NCBI GenBank assembly: GCA_910578835.1
Contig: CAJTSK010000008.1
Span: 36,507-100,506, forward strand
Source: an uncultured Muribaculum sp.
GTDB taxonomy: Bacteria; Bacteroidota; Bacteroidia; Bacteroidales; Muribaculaceae
DNA: 64,000 nucleotides
Direction of reading: 5' to 3'
Position 1 is the stretch's first letter, and the number at the start of each line of letters is the position of its first letter. Below are positions 1 through 10,400 of this stretch, piece by piece. The notes beneath the pieces were generated by a model, which ran no database searches, was not told the origin of the DNA, and worked only from the letters and a program-made list of their open reading frames with translations. Both the position numbers and the translations under genes were made by a program.

Positions 1-1
1 C

Positions 2-169
2 TACGCCAACCTCGCCTCCCTGCTCGCACAAAGCGAAATGCGTGGTCAGGACATCAACAACATCGTTGCGCGACAGCGTGAAGTCACCCCCGCGATGATA
101 AGCGACACAGCCGCGACAATCCTTGTCCCTGACAACTCGTCGACACTCATTTACTCTCCGGCGAAGTGA
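2..169 (+). CDS. C-terminal end of a probable M16-family peptidase (partial)
   Basis: An open frame enters from the left edge and stops at TGA 167-169, giving 55 residues of a C-terminus. The end reads ...REVTPAMISDTAATIL followed by PDNSSTLIYSPAK. The pattern of a helix ending in a variant of 'V-T-x-x-x-I-x-x-x-A', then a Pro-Asp-Asn turn and a hydrophobic strand, is what closes the inactive C-terminal domain of M16 (insulinase/pitrilysin-like) zinc peptidases. No catalytic motif lies in the window, so the family call is inference from this tail only. About 125 non-coding bases separate it from the next gene. Confidence 0.45.
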   Translation, partial: YANLASLLAQSEMRGQDINNIVARQREVTPAMISDTAATILVPDNSSTLIYSPAK

Positions 170-219
170 CATTTTTAATTTTTTTGACAATAAATACCGT
201 CAATTTTCAAAATTATACC

Positions 220-227
220 TATATTTG
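220..227 (+). promoter_or_regulatory. Bacteroidota -7 element (TATATTTG) before the DUF349 gene
   Basis: TATATTTG matches TAnnTTTG exactly and lies about 70 bases before the ATG at 296. No good -33 TTTG was found at the usual distance; the nearest, at 183-186, is too far away. The call rests on the -7 box alone. Confidence 0.4.
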
Positions 228-295
228 AAACCTGATAACATTCCGACAGCGTTAACCACTGTCTGATGCAAGTATAAAATAATTATAATACAACT

Positions 296-2137
296 ATGGA
301 ATTGCGTGAACAATCCCAGGCGGCAGAAAACACCGCACAGGATTTAACCTTGAACGAAGAAGCCATGGAGGCTCCTGAACAAATCGAAGAGAATGTAGAA
401 ATTGAAATCACCGGCGAAACTGTGGCCGACCACGGAAAGGCGATGACCAAGGAGGACATTGTAGCCTCTCTGGAGGGTATCAGCGAAAAAGACGGTGCCG
501 ACATTTCTCGCGAGGAAGTCTCGTCACTCCGACAGCATTTCCACGCAATCCGTAAAAGCGAGCTTGCCGCTGAAAAACAGGCTTTTCTCGAAAAAGGCAA
601 TGAAGAGGCGGCTTTCGCCCCGATGCCCGACGAGCTGGAAGAGCGTTTCCACAAGCTTATCGACACTATCAAAGAGAAAAAAGCACAGTATGTAGCTGCA
701 GTGGAAGCAGAGCGCAAGGCTAATCTCGACAAAAAACTCGCCATAATAGATGAGCTGGGAAAAATGGCTGAGGACACCGACAATGTAAATCGTCTTTTCC
801 CCCGGTTCCGTGAATTGACACAGGAATTCAAGTCAGTAGGCGATGTACCGCCAACCGACATGACCGACCTTTACCGCAACTACTCGGCTGCCGTAGAGCG
901 TTTCTACGACCAGCTTAAAATCAATAAAGACCTTCGCGACTACGACTTCAAGAAAAATCTTGAGCAAAAGCAACTTCTTATCGACGAGGCTGAAAAGCTT
1001 GCCGAAGAAGAAGATGTGATTATCGCATTCCGCCGTCTTCAGGAACTACACGACAAATGGCGCGAGATAGGTCCCGTGGCAAAGGAGATGCGCGATGAAA
1101 TCTGGAACAAGTTTAAAGATGCATCGGCAGCGGTCAACAAGCGTTACCAGACATTCTTCGAGGAGCGCAAGGCTCGCGAACGCGAAAATGAAGAGAAGAA
1201 GACAGCCATATGTGAGCGAGTAGAGGCTCTGAACTTTGACAACGTAAAGAGCTACGCCGCATGGGACCAGCTCACAAAAGAGATACTTGCCGCACAGGAA
1301 GACTGGAAAAAGCTCGGGTTTGCATCAAAGAAGGTCAACAACCAGCTATTTGCCCGCTTCAGGGAAACCTGCGACAAATTTTTCGCAAAAAAGGCAGAAT
1401 ATTTCAGGACTATGCGCGACAGCCATGCCGCCAACCTTGAAAAGAAAACAGCGCTCTGCGAACGCGCCGAAGCCCTCAAGGAGAGCAACGACTGGAAAAA
1501 GACAGCCGATGAGCTTGTAGCGCTCCAAAAAGAGTGGAAGACCGTAGGTCCGGTTGAGAAAAAGCATAGCGATGCCATATGGCAGCGTTTCCAGACCGCA
1601 TGTGACTACTTCTTTGACCGCAGGAAAAAAGCTACTTCAGGCACACGCAAGACCGAGCAGGCAAATCTGCGTCAGAAACAGGAAATCATAAGCACCCTCA
1701 AGGCAATCACCGACGAGACTCCCCGTGAAGAGGCGATAAAGACAGTCAAAGAGCTGTCGGCAAAGTGGCAGACTATCGGACACGTACCCTTCAAAGAAAA
1801 AGATAAGGTGTATGAAGCATACCGCGCTGCCGTAAATGACCTCTATGAACGCTTCGACATCAAAGAGACCCGCGCCGCGATGGCTAACTTCGCCGACAAT
1901 ATCAACGAAATCTCCGGCGATGAAAACAAGCTTTACCGCGAACGCGAACGTCTGGTGCGCGCTTTTGAGCAAAAACGCAGCGAATTGAAAACCTACGAAA
2001 ATAATATGGGTTTCTTCAGCGTTAAATCTAAAAGCGGCAACTCACTGCTACGCGACATGGAGCGTAAAATGCAGCGAATCAAGGAGGACATCGCTACTCT
2101 TGAAGAGAAAATCAAACTGATTGACAGCAAGCTGTAA
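296..2137 (+). CDS. DUF349-repeat coiled-coil protein
   Basis: A 613-residue soluble, highly charged protein. After an acidic N-terminus (to about residue 60) it is built of five DUF349 modules, each a helical hairpin with a W-x-x-[IVL]-G-x-[VA] turn. The turns sit near residues 177 (degenerate, FKSVGDV), 253 (WREIGPV), 335 (WKKLGF), 412 (WKTVGPV) and 490 (WQTIGHV). A last coiled coil runs to the end. No signal peptide or membrane segment is seen. DUF349 proteins have no settled biochemical role, and none is claimed here. The ATG at 296 is the first in frame, and a terminator hairpin follows the stop by about 20 bases, so the gene is probably monocistronic. Confidence 0.85.
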   Translation: MELREQSQAAENTAQDLTLNEEAMEAPEQIEENVEIEITGETVADHGKAMTKEDIVASLEGISEKDGADISREEVSSLRQHFHAIRKSELAAEKQAFLEKGNEEAAFAPMPDELEERFHKLIDTIKEKKAQYVAAVEAERKANLDKKLAIIDELGKMAEDTDNVNRLFPRFRELTQEFKSVGDVPPTDMTDLYRNYSAAVERFYDQLKINKDLRDYDFKKNLEQKQLLIDEAEKLAEEEDVIIAFRRLQELHDKWREIGPVAKEMRDEIWNKFKDASAAVNKRYQTFFEERKARERENEEKKTAICERVEALNFDNVKSYAAWDQLTKEILAAQEDWKKLGFASKKVNNQLFARFRETCDKFFAKKAEYFRTMRDSHAANLEKKTALCERAEALKESNDWKKTADELVALQKEWKTVGPVEKKHSDAIWQRFQTACDYFFDRRKKATSGTRKTEQANLRQKQEIISTLKAITDETPREEAIKTVKELSAKWQTIGHVPFKEKDKVYEAYRAAVNDLYERFDIKETRAAMANFADNINEISGDENKLYRERERLVRAFEQKRSELKTYENNMGFFSVKSKSGNSLLRDMERKMQRIKEDIATLEEKIKLIDSKL

Positions 2138-2157
2138 TAGCACTGTCGTTATGATAC

Positions 2158-2197
2158 CAAAGAGCGCCTCCGCTATGATGTGGGTGCGCTCTTTTGT
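2158..2197 (+). terminator. Rho-independent terminator of the DUF349 gene
   Basis: AAGAGCGC (2160-2167) pairs with GCGCTCTT (2186-2193), with an 18-base loop, and the pairing runs into a T-rich TTTTGTT. It lies 20 bases after the stop codon. Confidence 0.75.
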
Positions 2198-2232
2198 TAG
2201 ACAATCATCATAAAACCCCAATATACGGCAAA

Positions 2233-3618
2233 GTGTTAAGGAAAGGGAAATATGGCAAATATCTGCACGTCATCGAGAGTCTGCTCGGATTCGCGGTGGT
2301 GAATCTTGCATTTCTGATTGCCACGCTGTCGGATAAAGAAGTGCTTGGATTCAGATGGAAGGTGACTTTACTAATCGTAAATGTATGTTACCTGCCGGTG
2401 GTGTTTTACCGCTCGCGTTATCCACAGGGAAGAGCGCTCCATCTTGACATTATCGCCAAAAACGCGATTGCCGCCGTAGGTATCCACGCCCTCTTTTTCT
2501 TTTCAATCCTGGCATTTCTCAACTCTTGGGTAGACAACATGTCATTTTACCTCTGGTTTTATGGCATATTGGTGATACTGCTTCCTCTCGGCTGGGCACT
2601 GACCCGCCTGTCGCTCAAGTATTTCCGCCGCAACGGCATAAACTCGGCAAACGCGGTGATAATCGGTTCGGGGGAGAGCGCCATTCGCCTGCGTGACGCC
2701 ATGCGTTCCGACCCCGGCTACGGCTACCGTTTCATGGGATTCTTTGACAACGACACCACCAATGCCGAGGCTCTCGGAAGTGAATATCTCGGCACAATAG
2801 ACTCGCTTGAAGACTTCATGAACCGCGAGCCGGTCAATGAAGTCTACTATACCCTCTCGGGAGAAGACCACGAGACCCTTCGCCGATGTGTGAGATATTC
2901 CGACAATCATGTGGCACAATTCTACTATGTGCCTCAGCTCAACCAATATGTAAGCCGTGTCAGCGAGCTGTCCAATATCGGCAAAGTACCAATACTGAAT
3001 ATACGCGAGAATCCACTCAAACGCATATCCAACCGCTACCTTAAGCGAGGCTTTGACCTGGTATTCTCCTCAGCGTTTCTCTTATTATCGCCGATAGTGT
3101 TTCTCCCCATCGCCATCGCGATAAAAGTCACTTCGCCCGGACCGGTATTCTTTAAGCAGAAGCGCACAGGATATCTCGGCAAAGACTTCAACTGCCTGAA
3201 ATTCCGCACCATGCAGGTCAACACCACGAGCGACACCCAGCAAGCGGTAAGACAGGACCCCCGAGTAACAAAAATCGGAAATTTCTTGCGACGCACAAGC
3301 CTTGACGAACTTCCTCAGTTTATCAATGTGTGGCTCGGCGACATGTCGGTCGTCGGTCCGCGCCCCCATATGATTAAGCACACCGCCGACTACAGCAAAC
3401 TCATCGACAAGTATATGCTGCGCCACCTCATAAAGCCCGGCATCACTGGATGGGCGCAGATAAACGGGTTTCGCGGACAGACCGAGGAACTGTGGCAGAT
3501 GGAAAAGCGTGTCGAGCATGATGTGTGGTATATCGAAAACTGGAATTTCTTCCTCGACATCAAGATAATAATATTGACGGCAGTAAACATGTTTCGCGGT
3601 GACGACAATGCATTCTGA
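2233..3618 (+). CDS. Polyprenyl glycosylphosphotransferase (WcaJ/undecaprenyl-phosphate sugar transferase family)
   Basis: A membrane enzyme that would load the first sugar-phosphate onto undecaprenyl phosphate to begin exopolysaccharide, capsule or glycan repeat-unit synthesis. It has about four N-terminal membrane segments, a CoA-binding/Rossmann-like middle (VIIGSGESA) and a C-terminal bacterial sugar transferase domain. That domain starts with KRGFDLVFS and a further hydrophobic hairpin, then GPVFFKQKRTG, KFRTM, SLDELPQ and MSVVGPRPH. The sugar cannot be predicted. The frame can be opened at TTG 2194, but that codon lies in the T-tract of the preceding terminator. GTG 2233 gives a start at (V)LRKGKYGKYL, close to where such proteins usually begin, so it is preferred. 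The gene overlaps recQ by 11 bases. No glycan cluster is next to it. Confidence 0.88.
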   Translation: MLRKGKYGKYLHVIESLLGFAVVNLAFLIATLSDKEVLGFRWKVTLLIVNVCYLPVVFYRSRYPQGRALHLDIIAKNAIAAVGIHALFFFSILAFLNSWVDNMSFYLWFYGILVILLPLGWALTRLSLKYFRRNGINSANAVIIGSGESAIRLRDAMRSDPGYGYRFMGFFDNDTTNAEALGSEYLGTIDSLEDFMNREPVNEVYYTLSGEDHETLRRCVRYSDNHVAQFYYVPQLNQYVSRVSELSNIGKVPILNIRENPLKRISNRYLKRGFDLVFSSAFLLLSPIVFLPIAIAIKVTSPGPVFFKQKRTGYLGKDFNCLKFRTMQVNTTSDTQQAVRQDPRVTKIGNFLRRTSLDELPQFINVWLGDMSVVGPRPHMIKHTADYSKLIDKYMLRHLIKPGITGWAQINGFRGQTEELWQMEKRVEHDVWYIENWNFFLDIKIIILTAVNMFRGDDNAF

Positions 3619-5434
3619 TAAGCCCACGCCACAGTCTGATGTAACTATCCGGGCAAAAGCACTACTTAACCGTTTTTACGGATATCGCGATTTCCGTCCC
3701 GGTCAGCTCGACATTATAAAATCAATAATGTCGGGACGCGACACACTTGTGCTTATGCCCACCGGTGGAGGAAAGTCAATCTGCTACCAGATTCCGGCAA
3801 TGCTTGGCGAAGGCTGCACAATAGTGGTGTCGCCTCTCATATCCCTTATGAAAGACCAGGTTAGCGGACTGAACGCCAACGGCATTCCCGCGGCGGCAAT
3901 CAACAGCAACAACGCTGAGATTGACAACCAGACTGCACTGCGCGAGGCGATGCGGGGCAAGATAAAGCTGCTATACATGTCGCCCGAACGCCTTATGCTC
4001 GAAATGGAGCATGTCGACTTCCGCGGCTGGGTCGACCTTTTTGCCATCGACGAGGCTCACTGCATCTCACAGTGGGGACATGACTTCCGCCCCGAGTATG
4101 CCGCTTTAGGACTGATTAAGAACCGCATGGGTAAAATTCCGGTTATGGCTCTGACCGCCACCGCCGACAAGCTCACACGCGACGACATAGTGCGCCAGCT
4201 TTCCCTTGCCGACCCATATATATACATCTCGTCATTTGACCGTCCCAACCTGTCACTGCGAGTAATGGCGTCACCCCCTAAAAAGCAAAAGATTGCTTAC
4301 ATAAGCAGGTTGATTGACCGTTACCCCGACGACTCAGGCATAGTCTACACCCTCAGCCGCAAAGGCGCGGAGACTGTCAATGCCGAACTGCAGCTAAAAG
4401 GCTACAAAAGCATCGTCTACCATGCCGGACTCTCAGCCTCCGAGCGTGACCGCGCCCAGGAGATGTTTATCAACGGCGAGGTACAGGCAGTGTGTGCCAC
4501 CGTTGCATTCGGCATGGGCATAGACAAGAGCAACATACGCTGGGTAGTGCATTACAACATGCCACGCAACATAGAGAGCTATTATCAGGAGATAGGCAGA
4601 GCCGGCCGCGACGGGCTGAAAGCGGAAACCACCCTCTTCTACTCCTATGCCGACGTCGCCACCCTCCAGAGCTTTATAAATGAATCGGGACAACAAGAGA
4701 TAAATTCCGAGAAACTAAAGCGCATGATGGATTATTGCGAGAGCCAGATATGCCGCCGGCGCATGTTGCTGAGCTATTTCAACGAAGTGCTCGACCATGA
4801 CTGCCACAACTGCGATGTGTGCCTGTCGCCACCCGACCGCTTCGACGGTACTGTCCCGGCGCAGATGGCGTTGAGCGCGATAGTGCGCACCGGTGAGAAA
4901 GCGGGCAAACAGATGATTATCGACATACTTCGCGGCTCGGCACGTGCCGAGCTCATCAAACTCCAATACGACAAACTCAAGACCTACGGTGTAGGCAGGA
5001 TGATTTCATTTGCCGAATGGAGTGAATATGTATCGCAGCTCATCCAGCTCGGTGCCATCGACATAGCTTACGATGAATCCAACCATCTGAAGCTAACCAC
5101 CTACGGGCAAAAAATACTGAAAAGCGAGGTAAAAGTAATGCTCGCGCGCCCTCACAAAGAGCCGGGCGAGAAAAAATCATCGGCAAAGAAGAAAAAAGCC
5201 GAGCCTGTCAATCCCGCCGAAAAACTTTTCAGCGAGCTGAAGAGCCTCCGGAAGGAGATTGCCACGCGCGAGGGAATACCCCCCTACCTCGTGTTTACCG
5301 ACAAGACCCTCATGGACATGGTGAAACGCCGTCCGGTCACCATGAACGAGTTTATCCAGGTCGAGGGTGTAGGCGAGCGTAAATGCGTAAAATATTGGGC
5401 GCCATTCACTTCTCTGATAAAAAATTTCATTTAG
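3608..5434 (+). CDS. recQ: ATP-dependent DNA helicase RecQ
   Basis: A superfamily 2 helicase that unwinds DNA 3'-5' in recombination and fork repair. In order: motif 0 (F-R-P-G-Q), Walker A (PTGGGKSICYQ, about residues 50-60), DEAH box (AIDEAHCISQWGHDFRP), helicase C domain ending in the arginine-finger region (QEIGRAGRDG), the four-cysteine zinc site (C...C..C..C within SQICRRRML...DCHNCDVC), an RQC winged helix and a C-terminal HRDC domain. A Lys-rich linker (EKKSSAKKKKAE) separates RQC from HRDC. The length of about 608 residues is normal. A GTG at 3599 is possible, but the ATG at 3608 is the ordinary choice and overlaps the upstream gene by 11 bases. The Crp-like gene follows after 3 bases. 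Confidence 0.96.
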   Translation: MHSDKPTPQSDVTIRAKALLNRFYGYRDFRPGQLDIIKSIMSGRDTLVLMPTGGGKSICYQIPAMLGEGCTIVVSPLISLMKDQVSGLNANGIPAAAINSNNAEIDNQTALREAMRGKIKLLYMSPERLMLEMEHVDFRGWVDLFAIDEAHCISQWGHDFRPEYAALGLIKNRMGKIPVMALTATADKLTRDDIVRQLSLADPYIYISSFDRPNLSLRVMASPPKKQKIAYISRLIDRYPDDSGIVYTLSRKGAETVNAELQLKGYKSIVYHAGLSASERDRAQEMFINGEVQAVCATVAFGMGIDKSNIRWVVHYNMPRNIESYYQEIGRAGRDGLKAETTLFYSYADVATLQSFINESGQQEINSEKLKRMMDYCESQICRRRMLLSYFNEVLDHDCHNCDVCLSPPDRFDGTVPAQMALSAIVRTGEKAGKQMIIDILRGSARAELIKLQYDKLKTYGVGRMISFAEWSEYVSQLIQLGAIDIAYDESNHLKLTTYGQKILKSEVKVMLARPHKEPGEKKSSAKKKKAEPVNPAEKLFSELKSLRKEIATREGIPPYLVFTDKTLMDMVKRRPVTMNEFIQVEGVGERKCVKYWAPFTSLIKNFI

Positions 5435-5437
5435 CAT

Positions 5438-6016
5438 ATGCCACATCCTCTCGACACGCTAAGAGACATCTTCAACCTGTCGCCCGACTTTATCGAAAAG
5501 CTAAGGTCAAAAATCAAGGAGATGCACATGCCGAAAGGCTCGACCATAGACGGAAATAAAAATGTACAGCAAAACACTTACTATATCCGCCGCGGTGCCG
5601 CACGCGCCTACTACACCAAAGATGGCAAGGAACATACCATGTCATTTGCATTTAACGACGAGTACATCATGACCCATGTAGTATTGAAGTCGGGTGACAT
5701 TCCGCTGTCAATCAAGTTCATGGAAGATTCCGATATAATAGCGATACCAGTGAGGGCACTCACCCGCGAGATGAAACACGATGCCGGGGCAAACATGCTC
5801 GAAGCCTCGATGCTGCTCAACTCATCGCTCGCCATCTACAATACCTACCTCGAAGAGCGTATCTACACGCTACAATGCCTTGACGCAGTTGAACGATACA
5901 AGTGGGTGCTTCAACGCTATCCGCGACTGCTCGAATATGCCACCATAACCCAGATTGCATCCTATCTCGGGGTCACACGCGAGACCCTTTACCGCATAAG
6001 GTCAGGAAAATATTAG
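5438..6016 (+). CDS. Crp/Fnr-family transcriptional regulator
   Basis: 192 residues. Residues about 20-130 form a cyclic-nucleotide-binding-type beta roll (RRGAARAYYTKDGKEHTMSF), followed by the long dimerisation helix and a C-terminal winged helix-turn-helix (ATITQIASYLGVTRETLYRIR). The residues that bind cAMP in enterobacterial Crp are not evident, so the ligand is unknown; many Bacteroidota members of this type appear to be ligand-free or to use other signals. It starts 3 bases after recQ and is probably co-transcribed with it. It sits just upstream of an inverted repeat and the RND efflux operon, which makes it a candidate regulator of that operon (inference). Confidence 0.88.
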   Translation: MPHPLDTLRDIFNLSPDFIEKLRSKIKEMHMPKGSTIDGNKNVQQNTYYIRRGAARAYYTKDGKEHTMSFAFNDEYIMTHVVLKSGDIPLSIKFMEDSDIIAIPVRALTREMKHDAGANMLEASMLLNSSLAIYNTYLEERIYTLQCLDAVERYKWVLQRYPRLLEYATITQIASYLGVTRETLYRIRSGKY

Positions 6017-6027
6017 AACACGTTCGC

Positions 6028-6074
6028 CTAATATTTATTAACACCGGGAGCTGTCAAGCGTTAACAAATATTGG
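6028..6074. promoter_or_regulatory. Long inverted repeat between the Crp-like gene and the efflux operon
   Basis: Arms AATATTTATTAAC (6030-6042) and GTTAACAAATATT (6060-6072) are complementary at 12 of 13 positions. The pairing extends imperfectly two bases outward, around a 17-base spacer. The arms are AT-rich, so they look more like paired operator half-sites than a terminator. Candidate site for the neighbouring Crp-like regulator or another repressor. Confidence 0.45.
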
Positions 6075-6190
6075 AGAAAGTGGTCTTAATATGTTAAAAG
6101 CTACGGTCTAAAATCTTTAAAATGATTTAATAATATTTAAATCCCGACAAGAATATGACATTTATCATATTCTTTCCCATTATTCGTGTC

Positions 6191-6198
6191 TAACTTTG
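6191..6198 (+). promoter_or_regulatory. -7 promoter element (TAACTTTG) of the RND efflux operon
   Basis: An exact TAnnTTTG match 55 bases before the adaptor start codon. The upstream -33 element is poor, which would fit a promoter needing an activator. The inverted repeat at 6028-6074 is about 120 bases further up. Confidence 0.55.
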
Positions 6199-6253
6199 CA
6201 GCAAGTTTTATAATAGTTTACAATATAAATAGGGAAAAGATAAGACACTAATA

Positions 6254-7435
6254 ATGAAAAGTATGAAATTTAATGCAGCAAAGACAGCCGGAATGGCTCT
6301 CGCAACCGCAACAGTGCTATGCATGACCGCATGCGGCGGCCAACAGCAACAAGCTCAGGCACCTGCGCCTGAAATCGCAACAATTACTGTCGATTATGGA
6401 AATTCAAATCTTGAAAGTGCATTCCCCGCAACAATAAAAGGGCGTACCGACATTGACATCCGCCCGCAGGTAACCGGATTCATCACTAAAGTGCATGTTG
6501 ACGAAGGTCAGCAGGTAAAAAAGGGACAAGTATTATTCACTCTTGACCAGGTACAGTTTCAGGCTGCTGTTGACCAGGCTCTTGCATCTGTAAAAGTAGC
6601 AGAGACCGGAGTGGCAACCGCTCAGCTTACCGCCGACAACAAGCGCACACTTTTTGACAAAAACATCATCAGCGAGTATGAATGGCAGATGGCGGCAAAC
6701 GCCCTTGCCCAGGCAAAGGCACAGCTTGCCCAGGCTCAGGCCAATCTGGTTAATGCCCGCAAAAACCTTGCCTATACTACCGTAACCTCTCCGAGCGACG
6801 GTGTAGTCGGTTCTATACCCAACCGTGAAGGCTCACTCGCCTCACCCTCTTCAGCTCAACCGCTTACCACAGTCAGCGACAACTCAGAGGTATATGCTTA
6901 CTTCTCGCTCAACGAAAAAGACATACTTGACCTCACCGAAAACGGTGCAAAGTCGCTCAATGCAAGCATAAGCCAGATGCCTGAAGTGACCCTCCGCCTT
7001 GCCAATGGCGAAATCTACCCCCAGAAAGGTAAGGTAGCCACTGTATCAGGCGTCATCGACAACACTACCGGCGCGGCAACAGTGCGCGCACTGTTCGACA
7101 ACAAGAGCGGCATGCTTCGCAGCGGTTCAACCGGTCAGGTGCTCGTCCCCAACAACTTCGAGCAGGTAATCCTCATACCTCAGGGAGCAACCAACGAGCT
7201 TCAGAACATCCGTTTCGCATATGTTGTCAACGACAGCAACAAGGTCGTAGCCACCCCGATTCAGGTATCGGAAATCAGCGACGGCAAAAACTTCATCGTG
7301 ACCTCCGGTCTTAAGCCCGGACAGCGCATTGCTGTGGAAGGTATCGGCACAAAGGTACGCGACGGCATCACAATCGTTCCTGTCGACGCTGCAGCCCAGC
7401 AGCAGGCACAACCTCAGGCAGCTCAGCAGCAGTAA
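6254..7435 (+). CDS. RND efflux periplasmic adaptor lipoprotein (AcrA/MexA family)
   Basis: The membrane-fusion subunit linking an inner-membrane RND pump to an outer-membrane channel. It begins with a lipoprotein signal peptide ending MTAC-GG (Cys about 28). Then come a lipoyl/barrel-sandwich half (RPQVTGFITKVHVDEGQQVKKGQVLF), an alpha hairpin (ALASVKVAETG...NARKNL), the second lipoyl half (TTVTSPSDGVVGSIPNREGSLAS) and beta-barrel and membrane-proximal domains. The tail is Gln/Ala-rich. It is first of three contiguous pump genes, with gaps of 52 and 20 bases to the next ones. Substrates cannot be read from the sequence; multidrug or bile-salt export is usual for such pumps in gut Bacteroidales. 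Confidence 0.95.
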   Translation: MKSMKFNAAKTAGMALATATVLCMTACGGQQQQAQAPAPEIATITVDYGNSNLESAFPATIKGRTDIDIRPQVTGFITKVHVDEGQQVKKGQVLFTLDQVQFQAAVDQALASVKVAETGVATAQLTADNKRTLFDKNIISEYEWQMAANALAQAKAQLAQAQANLVNARKNLAYTTVTSPSDGVVGSIPNREGSLASPSSAQPLTTVSDNSEVYAYFSLNEKDILDLTENGAKSLNASISQMPEVTLRLANGEIYPQKGKVATVSGVIDNTTGAATVRALFDNKSGMLRSGSTGQVLVPNNFEQVILIPQGATNELQNIRFAYVVNDSNKVVATPIQVSEISDGKNFIVTSGLKPGQRIAVEGIGTKVRDGITIVPVDAAAQQQAQPQAAQQQ

Positions 7436-7487
7436 TAACAGCTGAGTCTATATTTCCTCAAAAAGTTATCATAACTACCACTCTGAC

Positions 7488-10400
7488 ATGAAATTAGATA
7501 CTTTTATTAACCGCCCGGTGCTATCGACGGTTATATCAATCTTTATTGTGTTGCTGGGTATAATCGGATTGACATCACTTCCTATCACCCAGTACCCCGA
7601 CCTTGCACCTCCAACCATACGCGTGTCAACCACTTATACCGGTGCCAACGCGCAGGCAGTGTTGAACTCAGTCATCGCACCCCTTGAAGAGTCAATCAAC
7701 GGTGCCGAGGGTATGACCTACATGGAGTCAACCGCCACCAACACCGGCTCTGCCGACATCACAGTGTACTTCAAGCAGGGATTTAACGCCGACATGGCTG
7801 CCGTTGACGTGCAGAACCGTGTGGCAAAGGCATCCAACCTCCTTCCCGCCGAAGTAACCCAGGTAGGTGTGCAGACCCAGAAGCGCCAGACCTCAATGCT
7901 TATGGGTGTCTCACTTTACTGCGACAATGGCGAATATGACCAGACATTCATTGACAACTACATGAAAATCAACGTCATCCCGCAGCTACAGCGTGTCAAC
8001 GGTGTAGGTGACGTGATGTCGTTTGGTGCCGACTATTCTATGCGTGTGTGGCTGAAGCCCGATGTAATGGCACAATACAAGCTTATGCCTTCCGACATCT
8101 CTGCAGCCCTTCGCGAACAGAACGTCGAGGCAGCCCCGGGTTCATTTGGTGAGCAGGGCGACCAGTCGTTCCAGTACACTATTAAATATAGGGGACGCCT
8201 TACCACGCCTGAAGAATTTGGCAACATCGTGGTAAGCGCCAATTCCAACGGTCAAGTACTATACCTTAAGGATGTCGCAGAAATCGAGCTTGGTAAGGTG
8301 ACCTACGGTTTCAGCAACGGTCTTAACGGCTACCCCGCTACTTCGGCGATGATATTCCAGACCGCCGGCTCTAACGCGACCCAGATTATCAAGGACTGCG
8401 AAAAAGAGATTGACCTTCTCTCTAAAGACCTTCCCAACGGTCTGAAATTCGCTATCCCGATGAACAACAACGACTTCCTTGAAGCATCAATCCATGAGGT
8501 TATAAAGACTCTCATCGAGGCATTCATCCTTGTGTTCTTCGTGACCTATATCTTCCTTCAGGACTTCCGCTCCACCATCATCCCGGCAATTGCCATCCCA
8601 GTGGCTCTTATCGGTACATTCTTCATCATGAAGCTTATCGGCTTCTCTATCAACCTCATCACCCTTTCAGCACTCGTGCTCGCAATCGCGATTGTGGTCG
8701 ATGACGCCATAGTGGTGGTCGAGGCGGTCCATGCCAAGCTCGACGTAGGATACAAGAGCGCACGCAAGGCGTCAATCGATGCGATGAACGAAATCGGCGG
8801 TGCCATCATCTCAATCACCCTTGTCATGATGCTCGTGTTTATCCCCGTGTCATTCATGCCGGGTACATCAGGTGTGTTCTACCAGCAGTTCGGTCTTACC
8901 ATGGCGATAGCCATCGGTCTTTCGGCGCTGAACGCGCTTACCCTTTCACCAGCGCTTTGTGCCGTGTTCCTCAAGGCTCATGACAGCGACGCGTCACTGA
9001 AAGAGCGCATGGGCGACGCTTATTCCGAGGCGGCAAAAACGATGAAAAAGCGTTACTCATCGGCATGGAAGCTCAACCTTCCCCCCGTTGTAACCTTCCT
9101 CTTCCTCGTCGCCACCATAACCTTCATGGTACTCGGATGGTATCAGTTTAATGTAATATGGAAACTTGTTGTGGCAGCCATCTGCGCAATCATCACCGTG
9201 ATGGGTATATTCAGCGACCGTTTCAAGGCAGGATTCGAGTCAAGCTATGCAGCGGTGTTGAAACAGTACAACAAGCTTACCAAATTTTTCATCAACCACA
9301 AAATCACTTCATTCGGTATTGTCGCAGCGTCAATCGCCGTACTTGTATGGTTGATGTCAATCACCCCGACTACACTTGTGCCTGACGAAGACACCGGCTA
9401 CCTGTTTGTAATGATCGACATGCCTCCGGGCACTTCCCAGGAGCGCACCAGCGCCGCCCTTGACAAGATGGACGAGGCTATACTCTCAATCCCCGGCGTA
9501 AAGTACACCCAGAAAATCATGGGTTATAGCTTCCTCGCAGGTCAGGGTAACACTTACGGTACATTCATCGTCAAGCTCGATGACTGGTCGGAGCGCGACG
9601 CAAGCCGCAGCAACCAGGCTATACTCGGACAGATATATGCAGTAACATCATCAATCAAGGATGGCCGTATCGTGGCATTCGCGCCCCCTATGATTACCGG
9701 TTACTCGCTCACCAACGGTTTCGACCTCAAGATGCAGGACAAGACCGGCGGCTCAATCGACGACTTCTATAAAATCGTGCAAAACTTCCTCGGCACTCTC
9801 ATGGCACAGCCTGAGGTGCAGATGGCATACTCGACATTTAACCCCACCTTCCCGCAGTACATGGTCGACATCGATGCAGCCAAGGCAAAGCAGGCAGGCA
9901 TCAGCCCCTCAACCATCCTCTCTACCCTGCAGGGCTACTATGGCGGTATGTATGTGTCCAACTTCAACCGTTTCGGTAAGATTTACCGCGTCATGATGCA
10001 GGCGTCACCCGAGTCACGCGTATCGCCCGAGACCCTTGCAAGCATAAAAATCAGAAACGGAGCGGAGATGGCATCGCTCTCCAACTTTGTCACCCTGGAG
10101 AAAGTTTACGGACCTGACCTGCTTAACCGATTCAACATGTTTGCGTCAATTTCCGTGACCGGACAGCCCGCACCCGGATATACTTCCGGTGACTGTCTTG
10201 CAGCAGTAGAGCGAGTAGCCGCACAGACACTCCCCCAGGGATACGGTTATGAATACTCAGGTATGACCCGTGAGGAGGCAAACACTTCAAGCTACGCGAC
10301 CGCGATGATTTTCGGTCTCTGTCTTCTGTTTGTCTACCTTCTTCTGTCGGCGCAGTATGAGAGCTACATCATCCCCTGGGCGGTTATCCTTTCGATTCCG

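Noticed and set aside
3085..3627. 180-codon antisense ORF over the glycosylphosphotransferase
   Set aside because: Shadow frame of a conserved gene.
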